Notes: generated by a model from the sequence alone, not told the origin. Shown: positions 26,645-36,790, counted from the first letter of the stretch. The stretch is DNA of 64,000 nt from Methanobacteriota archaeon (GCA_030054735.1 JASGVX010000143.1:1-64000); one strand, 5' to 3'. Translations and numbers: made by a program.

Positions 26645-27610
26645 ATGATTGCTGCCTCTAAACACCACCTTGAATTGCTTACAGCATGTGTTATTTATGG
26701 TACAGTCGGAATTTTCATGGAATCACTTAATGAGATGTCTGTAGGCTCTATTATTTTCTACAGAGTCCTTTTCGGGCTCTCAGCAATACTATGTTATCTT
26801 GCAATTACCGGAAATTTAAGTCAGCTTGCCTTAAAGCGGAAGAAAAGGTATCTGCTTCTTCTGGGAATTCTATATGTTTTGCAGATGTTTTCCTATTATA
26901 CTGCAATCCGCTATCTTGGTGCCTCTTCTGCTGTCCTTCTCCTGTATACTGATCCTATATACCTGACCTTCCTTGCACCTGTTCTTCTAGGAGAAAAAAA
27001 TACCAAAAAAACTATTATTGCCCTTTTCCTGGGTCTTATAGGTGTCTTCTATGTAACAAGACCTGAAGGCGGCTTTGAACAGCTTGAATTTGGGAGCAAT
27101 TATCTAAAAGGTGTGGTTTTTGGGCTTGCAGGTGGCCTTTTCAGCAGCGGTGTCATAATATCTGTCCGTTATCTAAGAAACGAGTACAATGGGCTTACAC
27201 AGCTGGTCTGGCAGAGCGTCATCAGTCTGGTTTTCCTATCCCCTTTCGCAGCCTCCGTGCCAGGGCATGTGCTCAGCGAAAACATTTACACTCTCATGCT
27301 TTTCGGTGTCCTGATCACCGGTGTAGGTGCAGTATTATATATAAGAGGGGTTGCAGGTGTAAGTGCCATTACAGGCAGCATCCTTACCTTGCTTGAGCCT
27401 GTTTCCTGTATCTTTTTCGATTACACGGTCCTGGGAAGCCCGGTGCACAGTGGAATGCTTCTAGGTTCCTTTTTTATCCTTGCAGCAGCAGTCGTAATAA
27501 GCTTTGATAACTCTGTTTTACTGAGAAAACTTATCTTTAGGGAAAAAATAGACTCAAGCAAAAAAACACCCGGCTGGAAAAAAGAACTTTTAAGGCCGCA
27601 GGAAAAATAA
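26645..27610 (+). CDS. DMT-superfamily (EamA) transporter
   Basis: A 321-residue membrane protein with about ten hydrophobic segments in two homologous halves, as in the EamA drug/metabolite transporters. The first half shows YGTVGIFMESLNEMSVGSII, FYRVLFGLSA and YYTAIRYLGASSAVLLLY; the second shows GVGAVLYIRGVAGVSAITGS and LLEPVSCIFFDYTVLG, a conserved EamA end motif. The C-terminal tail is basic and cytoplasmic. The substrate cannot be predicted. Translation is probably leaderless. A broken relative follows at 27760-27948, so the locus once held two EamA genes in tandem. Confidence 0.88.
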   Translation: MIAASKHHLELLTACVIYGTVGIFMESLNEMSVGSIIFYRVLFGLSAILCYLAITGNLSQLALKRKKRYLLLLGILYVLQMFSYYTAIRYLGASSAVLLLYTDPIYLTFLAPVLLGEKNTKKTIIALFLGLIGVFYVTRPEGGFEQLEFGSNYLKGVVFGLAGGLFSSGVIISVRYLRNEYNGLTQLVWQSVISLVFLSPFAASVPGHVLSENIYTLMLFGVLITGVGAVLYIRGVAGVSAITGSILTLLEPVSCIFFDYTVLGSPVHSGMLLGSFFILAAAVVISFDNSVLLRKLIFREKIDSSKKTPGWKKELLRPQEK

Positions 27611-27759
27611 ATTCCCTTTTTTTGAAATATCTTCAGCAATTTATTTCTTAGATCTGCCAGTTCGGGGAAACTCTTTCAAGCCTTATTCAGAGACCATAAA
27701 CAGGCAGCATCATTTACGGTAGCACAGGAGTTTTTCTGGACCGGGGTCAGGACTTGTCC

Positions 27760-27948
27760 GTAGAATCCGTTTTATCCTGCAGGCTTTTTTGGGCTTATGC
27801 ATGATTTCCTTTTACCTGCTGTTGAGAAAAAACCTGGAGCAACTCAGGTCCGGCAGGAAGAAAAAATATCTTTTACTGCAGGGTTTCCTTACTTCGCTAA
27901 CAGGCATGTGCTATTTCTCGGCTTTAACCGGAGTTTCAAAGATATTGA
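27760..27948 (+). pseudogene. truncated second EamA transporter
   Basis: This frame encodes LGLCMISFYLLLRKNLEQL, then SGRKKKYLLLQGFLTSLTGM and CYFSALTGVS. It matches, block by block, residues about 45-90 of the intact EamA gene upstream (FGLSAILCYL..., KRKKRYLLLLGILYVLQMFSYY). The N-terminal part is degraded, and the 3' part is cut off exactly where a family A repeat begins, so the repeat insertion or a deletion at its edge probably destroyed the gene. Confidence 0.7.
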
Positions 27949-28020
27949 AAAACGCATATGAAATTCTTCGAATAACAGGCACAAAAAATGAAAGTACCTG
28001 GAAACACTTTCATGCTAAAT
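27949..28020 (+). repeat. family A repeat, copy 1
   Basis: A ~72-bp interspersed repeat beginning AAAACGCATATGAAATTC, with AACAGGCACAAAAAATG in the middle, a TGAAAGT/ACTTTCA hairpin, and an ATGCTAAAT end. It truncates the EamA pseudogene. Confidence 0.85.
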
Positions 28021-28833
28021 AAAAGTTCTTGGCTACGACAAATCCAGGGCTAATAAAAAATTAATTAAGTTATCGACCTCACCTGATTCAAGTCTTGTTG
28101 TCGCCCAATATTGAATTGCTTTTCTGAGGCCTTGATAATTATTTATGTGATTTGTTATCTTCTTATAGGGGAGGTAAGCGTTTTACTGTGTTTTATTTTA
28201 GTTATTATCCTTTAGACCCTATAATCGCAAAAGTCTGCAATTTTTATTATAAGGACTAAAACTAACGTTGTGGCAATTTAATTTTTATATATTGTTTTTG
28301 GTATTATCCCTTCAAAAGATAAGGATTCAGAGTTTAATAGGTGATCAATAATTAAACCTTCTTACACTAAATCAGTTTAATATATCTCTATTTTGTATTA
28401 ATCTATTTGGAATTGCTTGCCAACAAAATTAATTTTTCATTAAACCCTATATAAAAATACCTCTTGATATCGTTTTATGTATGAAAGTATAAACCAGGTT
28501 TAAGGAGCATCTTAATTAGCAAGAACATCCTTACTATAGAATATATTTTTCAGGCCGTCTCAAAACTCAATCTATTTCTACGATTAGACAATGAGATACG
28601 TTAACTTTAAAAAGAAGCCCACTTAAAATAGAGATATTTAGACATAAATTAACCTTGTAGTGGAAAAAAATTGACACTATTGTAGAATTAACTTTATTTT
28701 GAAACAGCCTGTTTTGTATATTTTTGTTTCACATGTATCATGTTATGTCTTCAGCTGTATCAATAGAACTCACGTTAACAACATTATTTTACTGGCGTGA
28801 AGATACTGTTAATAAAAGCTGAGAGGTTGAGCT
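28021..28833. other. intergenic region with family B MITE
   Basis: About 810 bp of AT-rich DNA between the EamA pseudogene and the MgtC/DUF4010 gene. Apart from the MITE at 28551-28711, no gene, RNA or strong promoter was recognised. Confidence 0.5.
28551..28711 (+). mobile_element. family B MITE, copy 1
   Basis: A 161-bp non-coding element with CAGGCCGTCTCAAAACTC at the left and TTTTGAAACAGCCTG at the right, which are terminal inverted repeats. The body, with TTGTAGTGGAAAAAAATTGAC, is shared with copies at 30130, 58470 and 62043. Confidence 0.85.
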
Positions 28834-30114
28834 ATGGAAGCAATTAAAGAGTTCGGTTTCGATCCCATTTATGTGGATTTCCTGACAAAACTTGCCATTG
28901 CCTTTTTAATAGGGATCATGGTAGGTGTGGAAAGGGAACACAGGGGACTTGAGCATGAGATTTTTGCAGGTGTCAGGAGTTACAGCATAACCTGCATAAC
29001 AGGCATGCTCGTCGCTCTAGTAAGCGAATCTGCAGGGGCCGGTTTCGTTTATGTATCCACGCTTTTCTTTGCAGCTATCTGTTCCATAGTCACCTATTCC
29101 AAGATTTTTCTTTTCAAGCGGATAGGAGTTACAAGTCCGATCTCTCTCTTCTTTATTTACGTGATGGGGGTCCTTGTTGGCTATGACTACGGCCTGTTTG
29201 CCATTATCTCTTCAATAGTTGTATCTTTCCTGCTGGTCCAGAAACAGCTCCTTCATAAGTTTGCAGGAAACCTGACAAAAGAAGAGATTTATAATGCCAT
29301 ACAGTTTCTGGCTGTCGCTTTCATACTTTACCCTGTAATGCCGGAAAAACCGTTCTTCGGGCTTGTCAATCTTAGATATGCAATTCTTATTGTAATTCTT
29401 GTTTCCCTGATCAGCTTTTCAAGTTATGTCCTTCTAAGAAAATTCGGGCCAAAACGAGGCCTTTACTATTCCGGCTTTCTCGGGGGCTTTATTAATAGTG
29501 AAGCTACTACAGGAGCTCTTGCAGTGCTCTCAAAAAGAGCAGAGGAAATGGCTGATCCAGTCCTTACAGGGGTTCTGCTCTGCAATACTTCCATGCTAAT
29601 TCGAAATCTTATACTGGCATTAATAATTGACCCTACAGGCCAGATAACTCTGCTTATGCTTCCCCCCCAGCTCGTACTCATAATAGTCTCCACGCTAATA
29701 GCTTTCAGTCACAGTAAGAAATACTGCCCGATAGACAGGGGAGAACTTAAGATCCAATCTCCTTTCTCACTTGGTCCGGCATTTAAATTCGGCATTGCTT
29801 TTACCCTGATTCTCATAATAGGAAGCTTAGCCTATAGCGCTGCAGGCACTACTGGAATATATTTAACTGCTCTTGGGGCTCTTGTTAGCAGCTCTGGAGT
29901 AATAGCCTCCGTAACCCTCCTTGCTGTAAGTGGAAATATATCCTACGAAATCGCAGCAAATACTGCAATACTTGCAAGCCTCATAAGTACTGTGAATAAA
30001 ATTCTGCTTTCAAAGATTTCAGGTTCTCCAAGCCTTTTTTCCCTTGTAAAAAAAGACTTCGGAATTATTGCAATAACCGGGACCGTTGCTCTGATTTTGT
30101 GGAATATCCTGTGA
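28834..30114 (+). CDS. MgtC/SapB-DUF4010 membrane protein
   Basis: A 426-residue integral membrane protein. Residues about 15-150 are an MgtC/SapB-like domain with the conserved GIMVGVEREHRG and AGVRSYSITCITGML. The remainder is DUF4010, with SGFLGGFINSEATTGALAVLS as its signature and about eight further membrane segments. The combined architecture is widespread in archaea and proteobacteria. MgtC relatives matter for magnesium-limited growth and membrane-potential control, but the role of the DUF4010 fusion is unknown. GAGAGGTTGAG precedes the ATG. It is flanked on both sides by family B MITEs (28551-28711 and 30130-30300), which could allow its deletion. Confidence 0.88.
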   Translation: MEAIKEFGFDPIYVDFLTKLAIAFLIGIMVGVEREHRGLEHEIFAGVRSYSITCITGMLVALVSESAGAGFVYVSTLFFAAICSIVTYSKIFLFKRIGVTSPISLFFIYVMGVLVGYDYGLFAIISSIVVSFLLVQKQLLHKFAGNLTKEEIYNAIQFLAVAFILYPVMPEKPFFGLVNLRYAILIVILVSLISFSSYVLLRKFGPKRGLYYSGFLGGFINSEATTGALAVLSKRAEEMADPVLTGVLLCNTSMLIRNLILALIIDPTGQITLLMLPPQLVLIIVSTLIAFSHSKKYCPIDRGELKIQSPFSLGPAFKFGIAFTLILIIGSLAYSAAGTTGIYLTALGALVSSSGVIASVTLLAVSGNISYEIAANTAILASLISTVNKILLSKISGSPSLFSLVKKDFGIIAITGTVALILWNIL

Positions 30115-30129
30115 GAAAAAACAATATTA

Positions 30130-30300
30130 CAGGTTGTCTCAAAACTCAAAGCATTTCTACAATTGGATAATGAAATACGTTAATTTTAAAAACAAACCCA
30201 CTTAAAATAAAGAAATTTAGACATAAATTAATCTTGTAGTGGAAAAAATTGACAGTATTTGACAGTATTGTAGAATTAACTTTATTTTTGAGACAGCCTG
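30130..30300 (+). mobile_element. family B MITE, copy 2
   Basis: A 171-bp copy with CAGGTTGTCTCAAAACTC at the left and TTTTTGAGACAGCCTG at the right. It is about 10 bp longer than the others because GACAGTATTT is duplicated inside. It lies 15 bp after the stop of the MgtC/DUF4010 gene. Confidence 0.88.
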
Positions 30301-30338
30301 TATTTTGCTGGATTTTTTTTTTCTTTTTCCATTTGCCC

Positions 30339-31646
30339 TTAACCAATAAGCTTCCCCAGGAAATAACCGGGCTTCGCATCCATAATCTCCACCTGAGCAT
30401 ATTGACCGAGCTTGAGATCTGAGCCGCTTATCACAACCGGACGGTAAGAGTCTGTACGCGTGAGGGCGTCACCAATCTCCGTGTATCTAGAGACAAAAAC
30501 CCTGCCCTTCCATCCAATCATTTCCTGCTTGGATTTGAGCTTTATCTGCTCACACAATTTGTGCAGCTCATGTGAACGCTGCGCAGGAATCCGGGAATCG
30601 AGATTCCGAAAAGAAAACGCTTTAGTGTGCGGGCGGGGTGAGTATCTGGAAATATTGACTTTTTCAGGACGGTATTTCTTTACCCACTCCAGGGTTTCTT
30701 CAAAGTCCTCATCGCTTTCATCGCAGAAGCCAACAATTATGTCGGTAAAGAGGGAGAAGTCTTCAAAGCGAGCGCGGAATTTCGTAATAATTTCATCCAC
30801 AGCGTCCATTTTATGCATGCGGTTCATTTTTTTAAGGATATGATGAGAAGCGGACTGAATCGGGAGATGGAGAAGTTTGAAAATTTTATCTGAGTCGAAA
30901 GCATCCACCAGTTCGTCCAGGATAGGGAGGACAGAGAAGGGGTTCATCATGCCGACCCTTACCTTAAAATCGCCAGGAATTTCCGAGATCATGCACAGGA
31001 GATCAGGGAGTTTGATTCCTGTGTCCATACCATACTGGCTGTCGTCCTGGGAAGTAAGCCAGATTTCCCGGCAGCCGTCTGCAACTGCGGAGCGGATATC
31101 TTCTACGATTTCCTGTGGAGGAAAAGAACGGAGCTTACCTCTTGCATGCTTTACGATACAATATGAGCAGGCGAAATTACAGCCCTGGGAGATCTGGCAG
31201 ATATGAATATTGGGGTTTGAGCGCTTGCGTGGGACATTAAGGAAACCCAGGGGTTCGGAAGTCCTCACTTCCAGACGTTCCCCTCCGGTAAGCCCGGCCT
31301 TATTTCTTTCTTCAATTGAGGAAAGAAGGTCATCCAGATGGGAAATCGAATTTATACCAAGGATATGGGCTTCGGGATTTGCATGCAGGATATCTTCAAG
31401 CTGGACTTCAGGCATGCAGCCGGAAACAATCACCTGTACACCTTTCTCACCCATACTGCGAATTTTATAGAGAATTTTTTGTTCTGTTGTATATTTCACA
31501 GTACAGGAGTTGCAGATATAGACCTCTGCCTGCCCTGCAGTTTCAGGGCTCAATAATTCGTGACCGAGCCTCTCAACGCTTGCTTTCATGATCTCGGCTG
31601 ATGCCTGACTTGCAGAACAGCCAAAACTCTCAAGATAAATCTTCAT
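30339..31646 (-). CDS. tRNA t6A37 methylthiotransferase (archaeal e-MtaB)
   Basis: A 435-residue radical-SAM enzyme that adds a methylthio group to N6-threonylcarbamoyladenosine at position 37 of ANN-decoding tRNAs. The N-terminal UPF0004 domain has three cluster cysteines (Cys10, Cys48, Cys77). The radical-SAM cluster motif is CNFACSYC (Cys154, Cys158, Cys161). The last ~65 residues form a TRAM RNA-binding domain (SKQEMIGWKGRVFVSRYTE...). Length and the TSQDDSQYG block match the archaeal/eukaryotic MtaB group rather than bacterial MiaB or RimO. Monocistronic. Confidence 0.92.
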   Translation of the reverse strand: MKIYLESFGCSASQASAEIMKASVERLGHELLSPETAGQAEVYICNSCTVKYTTEQKILYKIRSMGEKGVQVIVSGCMPEVQLEDILHANPEAHILGINSISHLDDLLSSIEERNKAGLTGGERLEVRTSEPLGFLNVPRKRSNPNIHICQISQGCNFACSYCIVKHARGKLRSFPPQEIVEDIRSAVADGCREIWLTSQDDSQYGMDTGIKLPDLLCMISEIPGDFKVRVGMMNPFSVLPILDELVDAFDSDKIFKLLHLPIQSASHHILKKMNRMHKMDAVDEIITKFRARFEDFSLFTDIIVGFCDESDEDFEETLEWVKKYRPEKVNISRYSPRPHTKAFSFRNLDSRIPAQRSHELHKLCEQIKLKSKQEMIGWKGRVFVSRYTEIGDALTRTDSYRPVVISGSDLKLGQYAQVEIMDAKPGYFLGKLIG

Positions 31647-31998
31647 ATTCTGCCTTCACACTTAACCTGACACTTTAACGTGATAACCTGATACTTTAAA
31701 GAAATACTTTATTGTCTCTCAATGATATTTTAAATCGACACTTTACCTGCGGTCCGAATTTGTGCCCTGAGTCGTACAACGACTCGAAATTTTACATTTT
31801 GCCCTGATATTTATCTGATATTTATAATTAACCTGGATTCCGCGGGGCAGTGTGCCTAATTTTCTGTAAAATTCTCTATACCCTTTTCCTCTTGTTTTTT
31901 GATTAAGGTTCCATCATTAAATACTTACCAGTAAAAGATTATGAAATAATGGTTCCTTATAACATGAAATCGAAAAGAAAAAAATCGGAGGAAAAATA
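31647..31998. other. divergent intergenic region
   Basis: No gene in about 350 bp. CCTTATAACA at about 31952 is a TATA candidate for the MTH865 gene, and short repeats (TTTAACGTGATAACCTGATACTTTAA) lie near 31670. Nothing else was seen. Confidence 0.4.
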
Positions 31999-32238
31999 AT
32001 GGGCGTTAGAGAAGAAGTCCATGAACAGATTCTGGAAATTCTCAAAGGTGCAAAATTTCCAATCAACATGCTGGAAGAATTAATTTCTGCTTTACCCGAG
32101 GGAATGGACACTACATGCATGATAGGGGATGTTGAAGTCACCGCTGCAGATGCAAAAAGTTTGATTACTGAAAAGGATTTTCCTTTCAAGGACGCAAAAC
32201 AGCTGGCAGATTTAATGGTTGAAAGAGCAGGGCTGTAA
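31999..32238 (+). CDS. MTH865-family protein
   Basis: A 79-residue small acidic helical protein. VHEQILEILKGAKFPINMLEEL at the start and GDVEVTAADAKSLITEKDFPF with KQLADLMVERAGL at the end match the MTH865 family (PF07747), a small EF-hand-like helical fold known from methanogens. No biochemical role has been established. GGAGGAAAAATA precedes the ATG, giving a strong ribosome site. It stands alone, with a TATA candidate about 45 bp upstream. Confidence 0.88.
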   Translation: MGVREEVHEQILEILKGAKFPINMLEELISALPEGMDTTCMIGDVEVTAADAKSLITEKDFPFKDAKQLADLMVERAGL

Positions 32239-32543
32239 ACCTCCTATCTTTATTCCTCTCAAATTGTCTTTTATCTACCCTTTACCCAAACTTTTTATTT
32301 TGGAAATTATCTTTATACTTAAAATTTAAAACCAGTTAGGGAGGCAGTTCACAGGCAGACGATTGTAATAAATAGTTTAAAGGAAATACTTGACTCCTAT
32401 TTTAGTATCATATTTATAACGCAAAAATATCTGAAAAATAAAACGGTTCGGAAAAGGTAAATTTTTCATGAAGAAAAAATATTAAGTCCTTTAGAACCGA
32501 TCAAGTGTCCAGCGTCAATTTGCAATCACTAGGATGTATGATT

Positions 32544-34280
32544 ATGATCAGGATTTCCAATCTGGTAAAAGATTATGAGCTGGGTTCCGAAAAAAGAAGG
32601 GTTTTGGACCATATCGACCTCACGGTGGAGGACGGAGAGATCCTCGGAATTACAGGTCGAAGCGGAAGCGGGAAATCGACCCTGCTCCGTATTATCCGGG
32701 GAGTTGAGCCCTTCGATGAAGGAACTGTGGAAGTAGATGGAGAAACTGTGACCCCTGAATCAGGGATGGAAGGAGAACTATTCCTGAAAAGTGTAACTGC
32801 AATACACCTCCAGCGGAATTTCGGGCTTTGGAATGGGCCTGCAATAGAAAACATCATAAGGAAACTGAATTACCTTAGAATAGGGCATGAAGCCCTTCCG
32901 AGCAGTGAGACTGGTGATTATAAAGAGCTCTTTGCCAGGGCTATGGAGTATATGAAACTTGTGGGCCTGGAACACAAAGCCCTTCACTCTACCAATCTCC
33001 TTAGCGGAGGGGAAAAGCAAAGGGTCGTAATGGCAAGGCAGCTTGCAGCAAAACCTAAAGTCCTTCTACTGGACGAGCCTGTAACAATGACAGGCCCGGA
33101 TACGAAACAGGAAATCCTTGATGTGATTAAGAGCCTGAAAGAGAAACTTAATATCCCGATTATAGTGGTCTCCCACCTTCCTGAAATCCATACTTATCTC
33201 GCAGACAGGCTTATCTTCCTTGAAAACGGAAAAATAGCAGCCGATGGCGAACCTGCCTGGGTACTTAAAAACTTCCTGAAAGACATGAAAGCAAGGGAAG
33301 AACTTTCAGAACCAGGGAATAAAGAAGTCTGCATTAAAGTAAGAGATGTCTCAAAACGTTATTCTCTTATCCGAATGGGAGAAGTCCTCAATATCAAAAA
33401 CTTCTCTCTGGACGTTTATAAAGGAGAAATTCTGGCGCTAATAGGGCCCTCAGGGGCCGGAAAAACGACAATAATGAAGCTGATGGAAGGGCTGGTCAAA
33501 CCGAAAAGCGGGTCTGTTGAGTATCTCTGCAAGGACGACTGGGTGGATGTCACTGAGTACAGCAAGAAGCGTATGGAGCTCAGGCGGATTATGAGTATTA
33601 TGAACCAGGAATTCTCAATGTCCGTAAACTCAACTGTAAGAGACCAGATCCGCTTCAGGCTGAGCATGAAAAAACAGGGTGCAATCGAATACGCAAGAAA
33701 TAAAGCCAGAGAAATGGGACTTTCGGAGGAGACTCTGGATAATCTTTACCGCCTGCCCGATATGCCTGAAGAGGAAAAGACTGTCGTACTCAGGGAACTG
33801 AACCTCAGTGACACAGTTTACTTCGACCTCTTCCCGGCTATTCCAGTAACCGATGTTGATACCTATGCAGAGCCGGTTTTTGAGGCCCTTGACCTGTCAA
33901 TGGAAGTCCTTGACAAAACTCCCTACCAGATAAGCGGAGGAGAACATGTCAGAGCTTTTATTGCCCTGAGCCTTGCAACCTCTCCTGAATACCTTATGCT
34001 TGACGAGCCTTTTGGAGACCTTGACCCCGTAACACTGAGAGATGTAACAAATTCGTTAAAAAGGATTAACGAACGTTTCGGCACGACCATTGTACTCGTA
34101 AGCCACCATATGGACTTTGTCAGGGAAGTCGCCCATAGGGCTGTATTAATCGAAAACGGAGCTATTGTAATGGACGGAAAGCCTGTTGAAGTATGTCAGG
34201 AACTGATTAACAGGAGCAATGCACCTTACATGGAACACGGCTTAGAAGACCTCTTTGAAGGCAACATGGAAAGCCAGTAA
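32544..34280 (+). CDS. twin-ABC ATPase, methyl-CoM reductase component A2-like
   Basis: A cytosolic protein of about 578 residues with two ABC ATPase domains and no membrane segments. Domain 1 has Walker A GRSGSGKS, signature LLSGGEKQR and Walker B VLLLDEP. Domain 2 has Walker A GPSGAGKT, signature QISGGEHVR and Walker B YLMLDEP. The LGITGRSGSGKSTLLRIIRG start and the VDVTEYSKKRMELRRIMSIM block resemble component A2 (AtwA), which drives ATP-dependent reductive activation of methyl-coenzyme M reductase. I chose the ATG at 32544, 9 nt after AGGA; ATG 32538 and GTG 32505 are in frame upstream. Methanosarcina has more than one such paralogue, so its role in MCR activation is likely but not certain. 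Confidence 0.75.
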   Translation: MIRISNLVKDYELGSEKRRVLDHIDLTVEDGEILGITGRSGSGKSTLLRIIRGVEPFDEGTVEVDGETVTPESGMEGELFLKSVTAIHLQRNFGLWNGPAIENIIRKLNYLRIGHEALPSSETGDYKELFARAMEYMKLVGLEHKALHSTNLLSGGEKQRVVMARQLAAKPKVLLLDEPVTMTGPDTKQEILDVIKSLKEKLNIPIIVVSHLPEIHTYLADRLIFLENGKIAADGEPAWVLKNFLKDMKAREELSEPGNKEVCIKVRDVSKRYSLIRMGEVLNIKNFSLDVYKGEILALIGPSGAGKTTIMKLMEGLVKPKSGSVEYLCKDDWVDVTEYSKKRMELRRIMSIMNQEFSMSVNSTVRDQIRFRLSMKKQGAIEYARNKAREMGLSEETLDNLYRLPDMPEEEKTVVLRELNLSDTVYFDLFPAIPVTDVDTYAEPVFEALDLSMEVLDKTPYQISGGEHVRAFIALSLATSPEYLMLDEPFGDLDPVTLRDVTNSLKRINERFGTTIVLVSHHMDFVREVAHRAVLIENGAIVMDGKPVEVCQELINRSNAPYMEHGLEDLFEGNMESQ

Positions 34281-34357
34281 TTTGAGAGTCTGCTAAAGAC
34301 TCTCTTTCTGATTTTATTTGCGCATTGTCAACGGAGTTTATCTATTATCGACTAAAT

Positions 34358-34430
34358 AAAACGCATATGAAGTTCTTCGAATAACAGGCACAAAAAATGA
34401 AAGTACCTAGAAGCACTTTCATGCTAAAAT
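34358..34430 (+). repeat. family A repeat, copy 2
   Basis: AAAACGCATATGAAGTTC through TTTCATGCTAAAATAA; it differs from copy 1 at a few positions. It lies between the A2-like gene and the flavoprotein pseudogene. Confidence 0.85.
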
Positions 34431-34456
34431 AAGATAATGTAAAAAGCCATCCGATA

Positions 34457-34828
34457 TTACTTTTCTTCATTATAAAATCTATTAATAAGCCTGTCCCATT
34501 CTCCATTTCCGAACTTTATGTACAGGCTTGGAGGCAGGATTGGCTTTTCAAGTTCTGAAACTGTTTTTTCCGACAGCGCCTGATTTTCTACAACCTCTTT
34601 AGCGGCAGATATGAGCATTTTTTTTATATTTTCCATCAGAGGCTTCAGCATGATATTTTTCTGGCTTCTGAAAATTTCCCCCTGCAGTATCAGATATTCT
34701 TCTCAACAAGGATAATATTTTCAGTTTCTGCCCCGGCTTCTTCTGCACCATTCAGGAATTCTTAAACCCATAATAAAGGTCTTTCCTTCCCTGCATTTAT
34801 GGCTCCCGCTGAAAACTGTTACTTTCAT
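34457..34828 (-). pseudogene. NADPH-dependent FMN reductase/flavodoxin-like pseudogene
   Basis: The minus strand starts MKVTVFSGSHK...REGKTFIM, the FMN phosphate-binding start of iron-sulfur flavoprotein and flavodoxin-family reductases. It shifts frame to EFLNGAEEAGAETENIILVE, hits a stop, then resumes in a third stretch ending ILPPSLYIKFGNGEWDRLINRF (the 64-residue open piece at 34457-34651). At least two frameshifts and a probable internal deletion remove the middle of the protein. It is non-functional. Confidence 0.7.
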
Positions 34829-35268
34829 ATAACAACCCCCGTTGCCCCATGAAATCTAAAACAGGTGAGCCGCTTTTCCTTTGTCTCTTCTCTACCTATT
34901 ACTTTTACATCTGTCCTCATTAAAATTCTGACTGAATTTTTTCCAACATGCCAGGCTTTAGCAAGAGGCTCGCCGATTCCCTGCAACTTCCAAACATTAC
35001 AAATTCGCATATTTCTTATATATGCTGATGTAATATAATAGAAAATATAAGCATATGTATTAAATATTGGAAGTTAAAAAGAAATAAATGATTAAAACGA
35101 TATATTGTCCTGTAAATTTTAGAAATATTTACCAAAAACTTTAAGCCAGATTTAGAGCGCGGGAAGTTGTCCTAGATATCCCGCAGCCTCTGTTTAATGC
35201 CCCACTTAAACCTGGATTGTGCGCTGAATATGCACTATTTGTAAATACATGGAGGGGGAAAGATCCTG
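34829..35268. other. intergenic region upstream of MEDS kinase
   Basis: A 61-codon minus-strand frame (34825-35010, containing RILMRTDVKVIGREETKEK) may be a further decayed piece but is not recognisable. The kinase gene has GGAGGGGG before its ATG. Nothing else was seen. Confidence 0.35.
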
Positions 35269-36669
35269 ATGAAAAATACCGACAAATACCCCGAGTTTTT
35301 TTCAAGCATTCCACAGAGCTCCCAGCTCTCTGCTGTATATAGTAATACCGAAGAACTGACAGAACTACTTGTTGCCTATTTTAAACAGGGGATTGAGCAT
35401 GGTGAGTGCTGCCTCTGGACTGTTAAGGATGCACAGGAAGTCGAAAAGGCAAAAAATGAACTTGAGAAAGCAGGTGTGAATGTCGGGGAGTATCTAACTT
35501 CATCCCAATTAGAAATCATTACAATCGGCACACTTTCAAAAAATATCCCGCTGTTTGAATCAGCAGTAAAAGAAATCATGGAAAAAAGGTGTGAAAAGGC
35601 CTTTTCTGAAGGATTACCTGGTTTTAGAATGAATGTTGATATTACTAGAACAGAAAGCTCCCTCATTCCCGATCATGAAAGGCTAGAAGAATGCCTTAGA
35701 GAAATCAATCCGGATAACAGAAGAAAACTTACATATCTCTGTACTTTTCCTCTCGGCGAATTATCAGGCAGTGAACTTTTTGAGCTGGTTGAGGAAAATG
35801 GTATTATCGTTAAAAGAGGAGAAAAATGGAAATATCTGGTGCACACGTGCAATGGAAACGGGCAAAAAGATCTTGATACAACTCTTCTCAAAGCAAAAAA
35901 AGACGCTGAAGCCACAAATAGGGCAAAGAACAGTTTCATAATGAATATGAGCCATGAGCTCCGGACCCCACTCAATTCAGTTATAGGTTTTTCTGACCTG
36001 CTGCTGGAAGGAGCTTTCGGGCCCTTGAATACAAAGCAATCAAAGTATGTTAATAATATACTGTTAAGCGGAAAAAGTCTGCTTGAGATCATTAATAATT
36101 TGCTTGATATCTCAAGACTTGAAGCTGGAGAAAAGACCCTCAAATACCAGGATGTGGATATTGCAAGCCTCATAGGAGAGGTAAGAATAAGCCTCCTTTC
36201 GCCTGCTTCGGTCAAGAAGATTAGTGTCGAACTTAAGATAGATCCCTCTGTAGGAATTGTTCAGGCTGATATTACAAAACTCAGGCAGATCCTGTATAAC
36301 CTGCTCAGCAACGCCATAAAATTTACTCCTGTGAAAGGGAAGGTCGCTATCGGTGCCTGCAAAAAGGAAGGAGTTCTTGAGGTTAAAGTCTCGGACAATG
36401 GGATAGGGCTTTCAAAAGAGATCCACGAGAAGATATTCATGCCTTTTACACAGGGAGATTCTTCTGCATCCCGAGGATATGGCGGAGCCGGTCTTGGGTT
36501 ATTTATTGCCAAAAACTTTGTAGATCTTCATGGTGGGAAGTTATGGGTGGACTCAGAACCAGGAAAAGGAAGTACGTTTACCTTCACTATTCCGGCAAAA
36601 TCGGAGAATGCCCCTGCCCAGGATAACGAAACAAAAAAAGCGAAATCGTCTCCGAAAGGAAAAAATTGA
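35269..36669 (+). CDS. MEDS-domain sensor histidine kinase
   Basis: A 466-residue soluble kinase. Residues about 15-195 are a MEDS (methanogen/methylotroph DcmR sensory) domain, seen in LLVAYFKQGIEHGECCLW and in PGFRMNVDITRTES. A short linker leads to HisKA with phospho-acceptor His229 in MNMSHELRTPLNS. The HATPase domain has N box NLLSNAIKFTP, G1 VSDNGIGLS, F box IFMPFTQGD and G2 GGAGLGLFIAKNF. No membrane segment is present, so it should sense a cytosolic signal, perhaps one-carbon or redox state. No response regulator gene is adjacent (orphan kinase). A strong GGAGGGGG lies upstream of the ATG. The last ~20 residues are a charged disordered tail. Confidence 0.9.
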   Translation: MKNTDKYPEFFSSIPQSSQLSAVYSNTEELTELLVAYFKQGIEHGECCLWTVKDAQEVEKAKNELEKAGVNVGEYLTSSQLEIITIGTLSKNIPLFESAVKEIMEKRCEKAFSEGLPGFRMNVDITRTESSLIPDHERLEECLREINPDNRRKLTYLCTFPLGELSGSELFELVEENGIIVKRGEKWKYLVHTCNGNGQKDLDTTLLKAKKDAEATNRAKNSFIMNMSHELRTPLNSVIGFSDLLLEGAFGPLNTKQSKYVNNILLSGKSLLEIINNLLDISRLEAGEKTLKYQDVDIASLIGEVRISLLSPASVKKISVELKIDPSVGIVQADITKLRQILYNLLSNAIKFTPVKGKVAIGACKKEGVLEVKVSDNGIGLSKEIHEKIFMPFTQGDSSASRGYGGAGLGLFIAKNFVDLHGGKLWVDSEPGKGSTFTFTIPAKSENAPAQDNETKKAKSSPKGKN

Positions 36670-36790
36670 AAAAAACGGATTCATCAACTGAAAATAAAAA
36701 TTGAAAAGAGATAGCAACCTGCTTGAAAAGGAAATTTAAGGATTGGTGCAAATTTAATTTCAAAGACTATTTCAACCATTCCTAATGTTA

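Noticed and set aside
30146-30400. 84-codon minus-strand frame after the methylthiotransferase
   Set aside because: Mostly a translation of the family B MITE.
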